Below are positions 27,666 through 36,011 of a DNA stretch of 64,000 bases, one piece after another. Source of the stretch: a bacterium (GTDB lineage Bacteria > Verrucomicrobiota > Verrucomicrobiia > Limisphaerales > RI-55); the NCBI GenBank assembly GCA_016124235.1, contig WGOC01000019.1, positions 1-64,000 of the forward strand. Direction: 5' to 3'. Position 1 is the stretch's first letter, and each line of letters opens with the position of its first letter. The notes under the pieces are model-generated. The model was given only the letters and a program-made list of their open reading frames with translations, made no database searches and was not told the origin of the DNA. A program made the position numbers and the translations under genes.

Positions 27666-27927
27666 GCGCGAATCGGCTAGTCGAGGAGACTTGCCTCCCG
27701 CTCCCACCACCTGCCAACCGGATCCGAATGAGGCAGTTCTGGTCAGATTAACGGAGGCGATGTCCACGTGTGGACTCTGCGCACATCTGTTAATGTAGTT
27801 CGATCAGTTGCGATTTCATATCCAGCACTGGCATATTCCTCATCTACTCGACAGCCGATTGGTGGAATGGTCGATCTGGCCTTTCCTAATCTGCGTTCAG
27901 CAGGCTAAACTCCCGCCATCCTGTCCT

Positions 27928-29835
27928 ATGCAAATCGCCCGCTCCGCCACGCTTAGCCTCATCGCTGCCATGACCTTTCATCCCAGTTTCGTCGAAGCCG
28001 CCCATACCCAGAAGCCACCGCTGCACGGACGAAATTGGATGGCCATCACCGGCAAACCACTCGGCGCCACGGCCGGCGCCAAAATGTTCGAGCGCGGCGG
28101 CAACGCCGTCGACGCCGCGTGCGCCATGCTCGCCGCCGTTTGCACCATGCACGACACGCTCGGCTGGGGCGGCGAAACGCAGGCGCTGATTTACAATCCG
28201 GAGACCAAAAAAGTCATCGGCATCAACGGGCTCGGTGTCGCGCCGACCGGAGCAACGGCTGATTTCTTCAAATCGAAAGGAATGAAATATCCGCCCGATG
28301 AAGGTCCACTGGCGGCCGTGACGCCAGGGAATCCGGGTGCGCTGATGGTGATGCTCGCCGACTTTGGGAGATTGTCGCTGAAGGAGGTTCTCGAACCAGC
28401 GATGGAGATGGCCGACGGCTATCCGATCGAGGCACAGTTGGTCAGTCAGATTCACAGCGGTCGCAAATCGCTCGAACAATGGCCTTACTCGAAGGCGGTG
28501 TTTTTCCCGCACACTGATCGCGAAGATCCGGCGCCGCAGCCGGGCGAGATCTTCCGGCAACTCGACTTGCTCGCCACGTTGCAAAAGCTGGTCGACGCGG
28601 AACAGTCGGCGTTGAAGTCGGGCAAGGATCGCAAGGCAGCGATCATGGCAGCTTACGATCGGTTTTACAAAGGCGACATCGGCGCCGAATACGCGCGCAG
28701 TTGCCAGGAGCAAGGCGGATTGATCACCGCGGACGATCTCGCGAAGTGGTCAGTCAAAATGGAGGAACCAGTCAGCACGACCTACAAGGGGATCAAGGTT
28801 TACAAGCTCACCTGCTGGACGCAGGGACCGGCGCTGTTGCAAACGCTCAACATCCTCGAAGGAATGGATCTTCAACCGATGGGTTACGATAGCGCGCGTT
28901 ACATTCACACGCTTTACCAGGCGATGAATCTGGCGTTCGCCGATCGCGATTTTTATTACGGCGACCCCGACTTCCCGCCCGAGGCACCGCTCGACGCATT
29001 GCTCAACAAGGACTACGCGAAGGACCGGCGAAAGTTGATCAATTGGAAACACAACGATCCCGACGTGCGCCCAGGCGATCCGTTCGGTTTTGACGGGAAG
29101 GCCAATCCGTTCAAAGATCTGCTCGAAAAATGGACGAACGTACCGAAGAAGAATCTGGCCGCCAATGAAGACGCAGGCTCGGGGGGAGCCTCGCCCTACC
29201 GCTCCGGTGCGGCTGAGTTTGCGGCGGGTGATTCCGAACCACCGCCGTTCTTCCGTGGCACCACTTCGATTCAAGCCGCAGACAAGGATGGCTGGATGAT
29301 TTCGGTGACGCCGAGCGGCGGGTGGTTGCCCGTTTGTATCGCCGGGAAAACCGGCATGGGCATGAGCCAGCGTATGCAGAGTTTCGTGCTCGATCCGGCG
29401 GAGAATCCCTACAACGTCGTCGAGCCGGGCAAACGACCGCGCGTCACGCTCACTCCGACGCTGGCGTTCAAACGTGACAAGCCGTGGCTTTGCTTCAGCG
29501 TGCAGGGCGGCGACACGCAGGAGCAGAACCTCCTGCAGTTCTTTCTGAACATCGTCGAGTTCGACATGACGGTGCAGGAGGCGTGCGAAGCGGCAAACAT
29601 CACCAGCTATCAAATGCGCAGTTCATTCGGCGACCACAAGGTCGAGCCCGGACGGCTCACGCTGACCGATGAAGTACCGTCTTGGGTAAGGAAGGAACTC
29701 GTGAAGATGGGTTACCGGCTCGACTTCGTGGAACGCAACTCCGGACCGATCACGGCGATCATGCTGGACCCGGAACACGGCACGTTCTGGGGCGGCGCGA
29801 GCAATCACGGGGAAGATTACGGAATCGGCTGGTAA
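27928..29835 (+). CDS. ggt: Gamma-glutamyltranspeptidase family protein
   Basis: ATG 27928 gives 635 residues with an N-terminal signal (ATLSLIAAMTFHPSFVEA). The Ntn-hydrolase pattern of GGT is present: ATAGAKMFERGGNAVDAACA, LGWGGETQAL and AAVTPGNPGALMVML in the large subunit, then the autocleavage site with Thr445 in GTTSIQAADKDGW, and later TPSGGWLP and KRPRVTLTPTLAF. Family members hydrolyse or transfer gamma-glutamyl groups in the periplasm. Just before the cleavage site is an unusual Gly/Ala/Ser-rich insert (about 415-440) encoded by GC-rich hairpin DNA. The residue after the Thr pair is Ser, where E. coli has His. A GGT-fold acylase of another specificity remains possible. Confidence 0.88.
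   Translation: MQIARSATLSLIAAMTFHPSFVEAAHTQKPPLHGRNWMAITGKPLGATAGAKMFERGGNAVDAACAMLAAVCTMHDTLGWGGETQALIYNPETKKVIGINGLGVAPTGATADFFKSKGMKYPPDEGPLAAVTPGNPGALMVMLADFGRLSLKEVLEPAMEMADGYPIEAQLVSQIHSGRKSLEQWPYSKAVFFPHTDREDPAPQPGEIFRQLDLLATLQKLVDAEQSALKSGKDRKAAIMAAYDRFYKGDIGAEYARSCQEQGGLITADDLAKWSVKMEEPVSTTYKGIKVYKLTCWTQGPALLQTLNILEGMDLQPMGYDSARYIHTLYQAMNLAFADRDFYYGDPDFPPEAPLDALLNKDYAKDRRKLINWKHNDPDVRPGDPFGFDGKANPFKDLLEKWTNVPKKNLAANEDAGSGGASPYRSGAAEFAAGDSEPPPFFRGTTSIQAADKDGWMISVTPSGGWLPVCIAGKTGMGMSQRMQSFVLDPAENPYNVVEPGKRPRVTLTPTLAFKRDKPWLCFSVQGGDTQEQNLLQFFLNIVEFDMTVQEACEAANITSYQMRSSFGDHKVEPGRLTLTDEVPSWVRKELVKMGYRLDFVERNSGPITAIMLDPEHGTFWGGASNHGEDYGIGW
29176..29226 (+). repeat. GC-rich hairpin insertion inside the GGT gene
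   Basis: GGCTC, GGGGG, GAGCC (29176-29190) folds as a hairpin and is followed by TCGCCCTACC and more GC-rich DNA. It encodes GSGGASPYRSGAAEFAA, a linker that looks inserted in frame before the autocleavage Thr. The base pattern resembles dispersed palindromes seen between genes elsewhere, so a mobile short repeat captured by the coding region is suspected. Confidence 0.4.
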
Positions 29836-29870
29836 ATCTTATTTTGACCGACGGAGTTGCGATTCCCAAA

Positions 29871-29906
29871 ACAAACTGGCGGAGACACCCTTCAGATGTC
29901 TCCGCC
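29871..29906 (-). terminator. Intrinsic terminator of the DUF5666-like gene
   Basis: GGCGGAGACA (29878-29887) pairs perfectly over ten bases with TGTCTCCGCC (29897-29906). On the minus strand the stem is followed by AGTTTGTTTTGG. It lies 28 bases past the stop of the minus-strand gene. Confidence 0.65.
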
Positions 29907-29933
29907 GGCGTATCCTTGGCATCGGGTTAAGAT

Positions 29934-30332
29934 TTATTTGGGTCTGGCGGGGTGTTCAGGGTGTGGTCCGGCATTTGGCTTGGGACCAACCTTCACGATG
30001 GTGGCCAGCATGTTGCCGTTTTCTTCCTTTTTCGCGAGACCATGGACCTCAGTCCCGACTTTGAGATCTTCCAACTTGATCTCCATATTACGGTTCATGA
30101 GCTTGGTCTTGTCATCCACGTGATACGTTTGCTTGTCGACCTTGAGCCACTTGGCATCGACGTTCACCTCCGCGATCTTTCCTTCAAAGAAGTGCGCTTT
30201 GGGCGAGTCCTTTTGTTTCGGTGCCGGCAGGTGGTTATCCGCCGCTTGGAGATTGGTCACGCCCGCTGTCAATGTCAGCGATCCGACCAGCAATGCGACG
30301 ATGATCCCTGTTCGTTTGGTGCGTTTTGTCAT
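29934..30332 (-). CDS. Exported DUF5666-like protein
   Basis: The 132-residue protein has a signal peptide (GIIVALLVGSLTLTAGVTN, cleavage near LQAAD). Its mature part has one small beta-barrel-like unit: FEGKIAEVNVDAKWLKVDKQ, then KLEDLKVGTEVHGLAKKEEN and MLATIVKVG. This is the DUF5666 pattern, an OB-like module of unknown function found in the periplasm. A three-copy relative is encoded at 34205. The C-terminus is Pro/His-rich. It is followed by a terminator and preceded by a 219-base spacer, so it is probably a single-gene unit. Confidence 0.72.
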   Translation of the reverse strand: MTKRTKRTGIIVALLVGSLTLTAGVTNLQAADNHLPAPKQKDSPKAHFFEGKIAEVNVDAKWLKVDKQTYHVDDKTKLMNRNMEIKLEDLKVGTEVHGLAKKEENGNMLATIVKVGPKPNAGPHPEHPARPK

Positions 30333-30551
30333 GGTTGCTCCTTTGGTTAAGGTTCATGTCCCCGGTTGGCATCTGTTGTACCACGTCGAAGCAACTCGCA
30401 AATCGATGGTTTACCGCGGATAAGCGCGTTTACGATCGGCGGCTTTGGGAATGTGCGGTATCGCCGCGACCAGTCGTGGTCGCAAACGTTTCATGGCTTG
30501 CGAGCTTGTTGACGGTAGCAGACAAGACAATGGCGATTCGCCGAACGTCGT

Positions 30552-32000
30552 TTAGTTGATCTCCTCCGACGTTTCGTCCGGCGCGTTCGAGTTTCGCGGA
30601 TGCAACCCCAACTCTGTCAGCTTTTCGCGCATCTTCAAACGCGTCACACCGAGCCAGCGAGCCGCCTTGGCCTGGTTGCCGTGAGCCATTTGAATGGCTT
30701 GCTTGAAAAGGTCGGGTTCCAAATCCGCGATCATCCGCGCGTACACGTTATTGATCTCCCCGCGTTCCGCAGACGCCAGCAAATCCGCGATGTAGGCGCT
30801 GTGCGGTTGCTGGCTGATTTTTTCCGGGCGGCGCGCTTTGTCGACCGCCTGCTGCACGTGGTCCAATCCGATGGCCAATGGCTTCGCCAAAAGCAACGCC
30901 TGGCGGACGGCGTTTTCCAGTTCGCGAACATTGCCCGGCCAGGTTTGTCGCTGAAGAAACGCAATCGCCTCCGCCTGCACCGCCGGCAACTCGACAGACA
31001 ACTCGCGCGCATAACGACGAATGAAGAACCGCACGAGATCGGGAATATCTTCCGCCCGCTCGCGCAAAGGCGGCAGCGAAATCGTGACGACACTCAGGCG
31101 ATAAAACAGATCCTCCCGAAATTCCTTTTCCTTGATGGCACTCTCCAAGTCACGGTGCGTCGCGGCAATGACGCGAACATCAACCGGCACGTTTGTGCTG
31201 TCGCCCAACCGTTGAATACAGCGCTCCTGCAAAACCCGAAGCAGCTTGGCCTGCGTGTTCGGATTGAGATCGCCAATCTCATCGAGAAACAAGGTGCCGC
31301 CCTCGGCCTGTTCAAAACGACCCACCCGCCGCGCCTGCGCTCCCGTGAAAGCCCCGCGCTCGTGACCGAACAATTCGCTCTCGAGCAACGTCTCTGGAAT
31401 CGCCGCACAATTGACGGCGATGAACGGTTTGTCCGCGCGATCGCTGTGCTGGTAGATCGCCCGCGCGATCAGTTCCTTGCCGGTGCCGGTTTCTCCCCGA
31501 ATCAACACGGTAACCGGAGTGGCGGCAACGCGACCCAATTCCTTGTAGATCGCCTGCATCGCGCGGCTGCTGCCCACGAGTGCGGATTGACCGGAACGCG
31601 CTTCACCTAATTCGACCGGCTCGGACATGAGGCGACCGGCATCCACCGCCGCGGCCACCAGATCGAGCAGTTCGTCGGCCTCGAACGGCTTCATCAGGTA
31701 TTCATAGGCTCCCTGCTTCGTCGCTTCGATGGCGGTTTCCGTGGTGCCATGAGCGGTCATCAAGACGATGGGCAGCTTGGGCTTGGCAATGTGTAACTGC
31801 TTGACCAGTTCCAGCCCCCCCAATCCCGGAAGCCGCAGATCGGTGATGACCAGGTCGAAGGTTTCCCGGGTGGCCATCGCCAGTCCGTCATCGCCCCGAT
31901 CGGCCGTGGTGACAAGGTAACCTTCACCCGTGAGCACCTTGCTCAGGGCTGACGACGTACTGGCGTCGTCTTCAATTAAGAGTATGCGGGGTCTCATCAT
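30552..32000 (-). CDS. Sigma-54-dependent response regulator, NtrC type
   Basis: At 482 residues it has the three NtrC domains: a receiver ([30 protein letters not shown] with the phospho-Asp), an AAA+ domain (Walker [12 protein letters not shown], sigma-54 contact loop ERGAFTGAQ), and a Fis-type helix-turn-helix ([19 protein letters not shown]). It should activate sigma-54 promoters from upstream sites after phosphorylation. Its start overlaps the end of the cognate kinase gene by 29 bases, so the two are coupled. A candidate sigma-54 promoter stands before the divergent operon at 33535. Confidence 0.93.
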   Translation of the reverse strand: MMRPRILLIEDDASTSSALSKVLTGEGYLVTTADRGDDGLAMATRETFDLVITDLRLPGLGGLELVKQLHIAKPKLPIVLMTAHGTTETAIEATKQGAYEYLMKPFEADELLDLVAAAVDAGRLMSEPVELGEARSGQSALVGSSRAMQAIYKELGRVAATPVTVLIRGETGTGKELIARAIYQHSDRADKPFIAVNCAAIPETLLESELFGHERGAFTGAQARRVGRFEQAEGGTLFLDEIGDLNPNTQAKLLRVLQERCIQRLGDSTNVPVDVRVIAATHRDLESAIKEKEFREDLFYRLSVVTISLPPLRERAEDIPDLVRFFIRRYARELSVELPAVQAEAIAFLQRQTWPGNVRELENAVRQALLLAKPLAIGLDHVQQAVDKARRPEKISQQPHSAYIADLLASAERGEINNVYARMIADLEPDLFKQAIQMAHGNQAKAARWLGVTRLKMREKLTELGLHPRNSNAPDETSEEIN

Positions 32001-33528
32001 CTACCGGTGTCGGGAGCAGCAATTTAAACTTCGTGCCGTGATCGACCTGCGATTCAAACGTCAACTCACCGCCGTGCTTTTCCACAATTCGTGCAGCGAT
32101 GGAGAGGCCCAGTCCAGTCCCATTGTCTTTCGTCGTGAAGAAAGGATCGAATAACCGACGGCTGATTTCGGGGGGCATGCCTTTGCCGGTGTCGGCAACT
32201 TCAACCACCGAGACGGCGATGCGTTTTCCGGCCAGCGGTGCGGCGTCCGTATAAGCGCGCAGCGTGATGTCGCCTTCGCCGTCGATGCTTTCGGCCGCGT
32301 TGCGAATGAGGTTGATCAGCACTTGTTTGATTTGCTGGAAGTCGATTTTCAAACAAAGTCCGTTGGCATTATCGACATTCAGTTTGATACGTGATTCCTC
32401 CAATTGCGGGCGCATCAAGCCGGCGACTTCCTCGAGCAATTGTCGGGCGGACACGCTCGCCGTTTCCGGGTCGGACGGGCGGGCAAATTCCAAAAAATCG
32501 CGAACGATGCGTTCCAGGCGGCTGATTTCCCCACCGATCACCGTGGCGTCCTCATTGTCGGCGATCGAGCCGGGCAACGATTTCTTCAAACTAAACAAAC
32601 GGAATTTGATGGCCGTGAGGGGATTGCGAATTTCATGCGCGACTCCCGCTGCCAGGCTGCCCAAGGCGGCCAGTTTTTCCTGTCGCGCAATGATCGCATG
32701 GCTTTCCGAAAGCTGATCGCGAAGCGGCGCAATCATTCCGCGATAGACGAGTAGCGCAACCGACGCGGCGAGCACCAGCAACACCATCAGCGAAATCTTG
32801 ATCCACTGCTGCAGCGAATCGAGGCTTTGCTGTGACGTGTCCAGGAACGCCGAAAACGCGCCCCGCTGCGTCAGCATCAATCGCTCACACAAATTGAGCA
32901 CGGGCCGCACAAGATGATCGAGTCTCTCTTTCGCCTGATCGACCTGAGTGCTTGAGGAAGTAAGCATCCGCGGCAGGAACCCGGCGCGCTCCTGGAGCGA
33001 CGTGGAATTCATCTTGTATTCGTGGAACGCATCCGCGAGTTGCTCCATGATATGGCGTTCCTCCTCGCTGGCGCTCTCCTGAATGCGCGACTGGATCCAG
33101 TCAGTCAGCTTTTGTGCCTCGGTGCGAAAATTTAACAGAGGCAGGCGGTCACCGGTCACCTGATACTCCAGCAGATAGTCGTTCATGCTGCGCAGCGACT
33201 GCCGAATATGCACGGCCTGATAGAAGCGTTCCGTTTTTACTGCACCGAAGTCCCGCTCCAAATCGTGCATTCGCTCGCGCACGCCGATGTTGATCCAGAT
33301 GATGGTCAATGCCCCGATCAACAGGGAGACAATGAATCCCGCGACCCGCAGACGCGGCGTCCGAACAGCCCTGATTGAGTTTTCGCGAACCACGGGTGGA
33401 ACAATTTGGTCCAACTTGCGCCGGGCCGCCAGCCAAACAAGGTGAATTCTTCGGCGCCATTTCGCCCGCCATCCGGTGCCCTCTGATTGGCACACGTCGG
33501 GCTCACAGGTTGTTTTGTCACCACACAT
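31972..33528 (-). CDS. Membrane sensor histidine kinase paired with the NtrC regulator
   Basis: Features in order: membrane helix 1 (VAGFIVSLLIGALTIIWIN), a periplasmic region of about 170 residues that looks all-helical (MNDYLLEYQVTGDRLPLL), membrane helix 2 (LMVLLVLAASVALLVYRGMI), HisKA (LAAGVAHEIRNPLTAIKFRL) and HATPase (DTGKGMPPEISRRLF, FFTTKDNGTGLGLSIA). The four-helix sensor type often follows envelope or small-molecule cues. ATG 33528 gives 518 residues, but residues 1-45 look poorly coding. GTG 33393, just before the first helix, would leave a 141-base divergent spacer and may be the real start. Confidence 0.9.
   Translation of the reverse strand: MCGDKTTCEPDVCQSEGTGWRAKWRRRIHLVWLAARRKLDQIVPPVVRENSIRAVRTPRLRVAGFIVSLLIGALTIIWINIGVRERMHDLERDFGAVKTERFYQAVHIRQSLRSMNDYLLEYQVTGDRLPLLNFRTEAQKLTDWIQSRIQESASEEERHIMEQLADAFHEYKMNSTSLQERAGFLPRMLTSSSTQVDQAKERLDHLVRPVLNLCERLMLTQRGAFSAFLDTSQQSLDSLQQWIKISLMVLLVLAASVALLVYRGMIAPLRDQLSESHAIIARQEKLAALGSLAAGVAHEIRNPLTAIKFRLFSLKKSLPGSIADNEDATVIGGEISRLERIVRDFLEFARPSDPETASVSARQLLEEVAGLMRPQLEESRIKLNVDNANGLCLKIDFQQIKQVLINLIRNAAESIDGEGDITLRAYTDAAPLAGKRIAVSVVEVADTGKGMPPEISRRLFDPFFTTKDNGTGLGLSIAARIVEKHGGELTFESQVDHGTKFKLLLPTPVDDETPHTLN
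33397..33413 (+). promoter_or_regulatory. Candidate upstream activator site for the NtrC-type regulator
   Basis: TGGAAC-AATTT-GGTCCA is an imperfect inverted repeat (one mismatch) about 90 bases upstream of the candidate sigma-54 promoter, at the usual distance for an enhancer-binding protein. It is a guess from symmetry and position. Confidence 0.25.
33487..33503 (+). promoter_or_regulatory. Candidate sigma-54 promoter of the envelope operon
   Basis: TTGGCAC at 33487-33493 matches the -24 element exactly, and GC at 33502-33503 lies at the correct spacing for the -12 element (GGGCT against consensus TTGCW). The start of transcription would fall about 20 bases before the ATG at 33535. The neighbouring divergent genes encode a sigma-54 activator and its kinase. 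Confidence 0.5.
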
Positions 33529-33534
33529 TGTCGT

Positions 33535-34191
33535 ATGAGCAAGAACCGAAGTCATTTGGACCTCAACAAAACCAGTGCCACGGGTGCCGCCGGCGCAAAT
33601 CGCATGCAGACCTCCCGGGCAAGCGGCTCGCCTGAACGGTGTGGAAATCAAGTGCTCGTGGTGTTTGAAAACGGACCTTGCGAGTCGTCGGATGTCGACC
33701 ATTTGCGACGCGAACACGAACACGTCCACGTGGTCGATGCATCGCATTTCGCGAAGTGCCGCACACTAAATCGGCACTATGATGTCGTCTTGCTCTATTC
33801 CAACAAATCCGGAAGCCAGCGCCGCGAATTGCTCGATAAAGTCACCCGCCGTGACCCTTTGATGCCGGTTATCGTTATCGCATGCACTCAGCTGCATGCA
33901 GGTGGCTCGGCGCGTGGTAGTTTGACCCCATTCACCGACAGCAATGCCGGCGGCCATGATGCCGGTTTGGTATTGCAGGCAGTCCGCGAAGTCCTCCGTG
34001 AGCCAAAGATTAAACGGCTCATCCGAGTGACTGAAAAGAATGGCAAAACCACTTATCTGGCACGTAACGCTCGTTGGCTGTCACAAAACCGGCAAACGCG
34101 CTACAGCACACCATTTGAATGGTCACTGCCGCCGACGCTGTTGCCGGGGAAAATTGAACGCACGGGGGACGCCCCCTCATCACAGCTTTAG
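33535..34191 (+). CDS. Receiver-like protein without phospho-acceptor Asp
   Basis: Read from ATG 33535, 218 residues. After a low-complexity start, residues 38-165 follow the alternating strand-helix pattern of a response receiver: NQVLVVFENG, YDVVLLYSNKSGSQRRELL, MPVIVIACTQ, AVREVLREPKIKRLI. Where a receiver has its phospho-Asp after strand 3, this one has YSN, so it cannot take phosphate in the normal way. The C-terminal 50 residues are basic. It is the first gene after the candidate sigma-54 promoter and ends 13 bases before the DUF5666-like gene. Receiver resemblance is by eye and moderate. Confidence 0.6.
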   Translation: MSKNRSHLDLNKTSATGAAGANRMQTSRASGSPERCGNQVLVVFENGPCESSDVDHLRREHEHVHVVDASHFAKCRTLNRHYDVVLLYSNKSGSQRRELLDKVTRRDPLMPVIVIACTQLHAGGSARGSLTPFTDSNAGGHDAGLVLQAVREVLREPKIKRLIRVTEKNGKTTYLARNARWLSQNRQTRYSTPFEWSLPPTLLPGKIERTGDAPSSQL

Positions 34192-34204
34192 CGAAAGGAA
34201 CACC

Positions 34205-35068
34205 ATGAAAACCAACATCCCAGTTCTCATTACATCGCTCACCATTGGCCTCACGCTCGTGGGGGCACGGATTGCCCGGGCCACCGAAGGCGACGCCAAG
34301 CCGGTGCCCGCGAATGAATCTTCCAGCAAGCCGCTTCACACGTTCTCGGGAACACTCCGAAACGTCGACGTCTCCAGTGGCGCCTTGCGGGTGAAAAGCT
34401 TTCTCTCCAGCCGAGTCTTTGAAGTTGGCAAGTCATGCAATATTTCTCTCGCCGACAAACCCGAGGGCACCATTTCTGATCTCGTTCCCGGCCAGAAGGT
34501 CGAGGTTTCGTACCAGGACTACGACGGCGTTCGCGTGGCAACCAAAGTCGCTCAAGAGGACCAGACGCTCACAGGAGCGGTTCTCGCCGTGGATCCCAAC
34601 GACCGAACCTTTCGCGTCAAAGACGGATGGTTTTCCAAACAGTTCACCGCCGGCCCCAATTGCCGGTTGATTCTTCGCGATGATTCGGTTCACACCTTCA
34701 AGGACCTGGAGATCGGCGAGCGCGTTAGTGTGAAATATGTCACACCGGAGTCCGGCAACGTGGCCCAGGAGATCCATGAAAGAAGCCTCGTGTATGAGGG
34801 TAAAGTGGATGCGTTGGACGCCCGCACAGACACAATCCGCGCCGGTGATCTCTTGTCGGAACACACCTTTCGATTGGGCGACAATTGCCAAATCGTCGTG
34901 AACGGCAAGCTGGGAGGCGAATTGAGCGACCTCCGTATCGGCGATCATTTGAATTTTCATTACGAAGACGTGGACGGCGTGTTCGTCGCAAATCGTATTG
35001 AACTGGAGACGGGCAACGAGGAACCAAAGCAAGCCCAGCTCTCCAGCAAAGAATCCTCGAGTCGTTGA
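34205..35068 (+). CDS. Exported protein with three DUF5666-like repeats
   Basis: The 287-residue protein starts at ATG 34205 after an AAAGGA ribosome site. A signal peptide (PVLITSLTIGLTLVGARIAR, ending near RATEG) leads three units of about 75 residues: FSGTLRNVDVSSGALRVKSF with GTISDLVPGQKVEVSYQDYD, TGAVLAVDPNDRTFRVKDGW with FKDLEIGERVSVKYV, and YEGKVDALDARTDTIRAGDL with LSDLRIGDHLNFHYEDVDG. Each matches the single unit of the protein at 29934. A periplasmic binding or stress role is likely but unproven. It belongs to the operon beginning at 33535. Confidence 0.72.
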   Translation: MKTNIPVLITSLTIGLTLVGARIARATEGDAKPVPANESSSKPLHTFSGTLRNVDVSSGALRVKSFLSSRVFEVGKSCNISLADKPEGTISDLVPGQKVEVSYQDYDGVRVATKVAQEDQTLTGAVLAVDPNDRTFRVKDGWFSKQFTAGPNCRLILRDDSVHTFKDLEIGERVSVKYVTPESGNVAQEIHERSLVYEGKVDALDARTDTIRAGDLLSEHTFRLGDNCQIVVNGKLGGELSDLRIGDHLNFHYEDVDGVFVANRIELETGNEEPKQAQLSSKESSSR

Positions 35069-35166
35069 GACTCCGGGAGGTTGGTCAAGGCGGCGGTGCG
35101 AGAGGCACGCATCGCCGCCGACCTTCCGACTCGACAAAAGCTCGCAAAAGAAAGGTGGCGGAATCT

Positions 35167-35616
35167 ATGAAGACGATCATTGGATTTTCGTTGTGTGCGC
35201 TTTGCGCGACGTTAACCGGCTGCGACCGGAAAAATTCGCCCGGCCAGTCGAACACCGCGGTCCCTGCGACGAATGAGACAGTCGTCGGCAAGATCCAGGA
35301 TACCGCCGGTCGTCAGGCCCAAAAGGTGGATCAAAGCCGGGAAGCGGTCACCGCTGCCATGGCCGACACGCTAACCAATTGGGATGCAAAGCTTGACGAG
35401 TTGAGCAAACGCACGGCGACGCTGAGCGATTCAGCCAAGGCGGAAAGTGGAAAGCTGATTGCTTCCCTGCAAGACGAACTCAACCAAGCCAAATCCTCAC
35501 TGCAAGAGGTCAAGTCCGCCGGCGAAGATAAGTGGCAGGACGTTAAGGCAGGTTTCGACGACGCGATTAAGAAATTGAAAGCGAACTACGACGATGCCGC
35601 CGCGAAACTCAAGTGA
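35167..35616 (+). CDS. Helical coiled-coil lipoprotein
   Basis: ATG 35167 gives 149 residues. A short lipoprotein signal ends in LCATLTGC (Cys near 19). The remainder is almost all helix with heptad-like spacing: AMADTLTNWDAKLDELSKRT, SLQDELNQAKSSLQEVKSAG and DDAIKKLKANYDDAAAKLK, rich in Ala, Lys, Asp and Glu. It resembles apolipoprotein-like or murein-lipoprotein-like spacers that lie between membrane and wall. It has a purine-rich ribosome site (AAAGAAAGGTGG) and is third in the operon, 98 bases after the DUF5666-repeat gene. No exact family is known to me. Confidence 0.7.
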   Translation: MKTIIGFSLCALCATLTGCDRKNSPGQSNTAVPATNETVVGKIQDTAGRQAQKVDQSREAVTAAMADTLTNWDAKLDELSKRTATLSDSAKAESGKLIASLQDELNQAKSSLQEVKSAGEDKWQDVKAGFDDAIKKLKANYDDAAAKLK

Positions 35617-35663
35617 GGGCTGGCCCGTTCGAAGCAAACCAAAACCAACCAAGGAGGTGGCCG

Positions 35664-35870
35664 ATGAATATGTTTTCAACCATCTACCGCCAGTTAGTGC
35701 GGCATCGATCGTCCGGTTCGTTGCGCTCCAACCCGCGGAATGACATCTGGTATTCCGGAGAGCACAGCAGCATCAATCTGCGCCAGCCGCGCGCCGGCCG
35801 ACACGACCCCACACACCGGGTTACCGCTTTGGGGCGAACCGCATCAGCCACGTCATTCTTCGTGCACTGA
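35664..35870 (+). CDS. 68-residue protein with strong ribosome binding site
   Basis: ATG 35664 follows a near-ideal Shine-Dalgarno AAGGAGGTGG (35651-35660) at a spacing of three bases from its end. The product is basic and polar (MNMFSTIYRQLVRHRSS, SNPRNDIWYSGEHSSINL) with no membrane helix or known domain. The strong ribosome site and its place 47 bases after the lipoprotein gene support it as the last gene of the envelope operon. The 141 bases after it to lpxK show no clear terminator. Unknown function. Confidence 0.55.
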   Translation: MNMFSTIYRQLVRHRSSGSLRSNPRNDIWYSGEHSSINLRQPRAGRHDPTHRVTALGRTASATSFFVH

Positions 35871-36011
35871 CGCGACACCGTGGCGAAAAGGCAGCCCGGA
35901 GCCACGGGCCCGAGTAAGGCGATTGTACCGCGCAGTGCAGCCAAACGATGGAATTGATTTCCTCGGAGACGCTTGCCCCGGAACTAGCGCATTGGCAGAC
36001 TCCGCTCACCC

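Noticed and set aside
30466-30483. GCGACCA/TGGTCGC hairpin as terminator of the NtrC-type gene
   Set aside because: No T tract follows on either strand; may be only a chance stem.
34059-34075. TGGCACG resembling a -24 box
   Set aside because: Inside a coding region, and GC is not at the -12 position.
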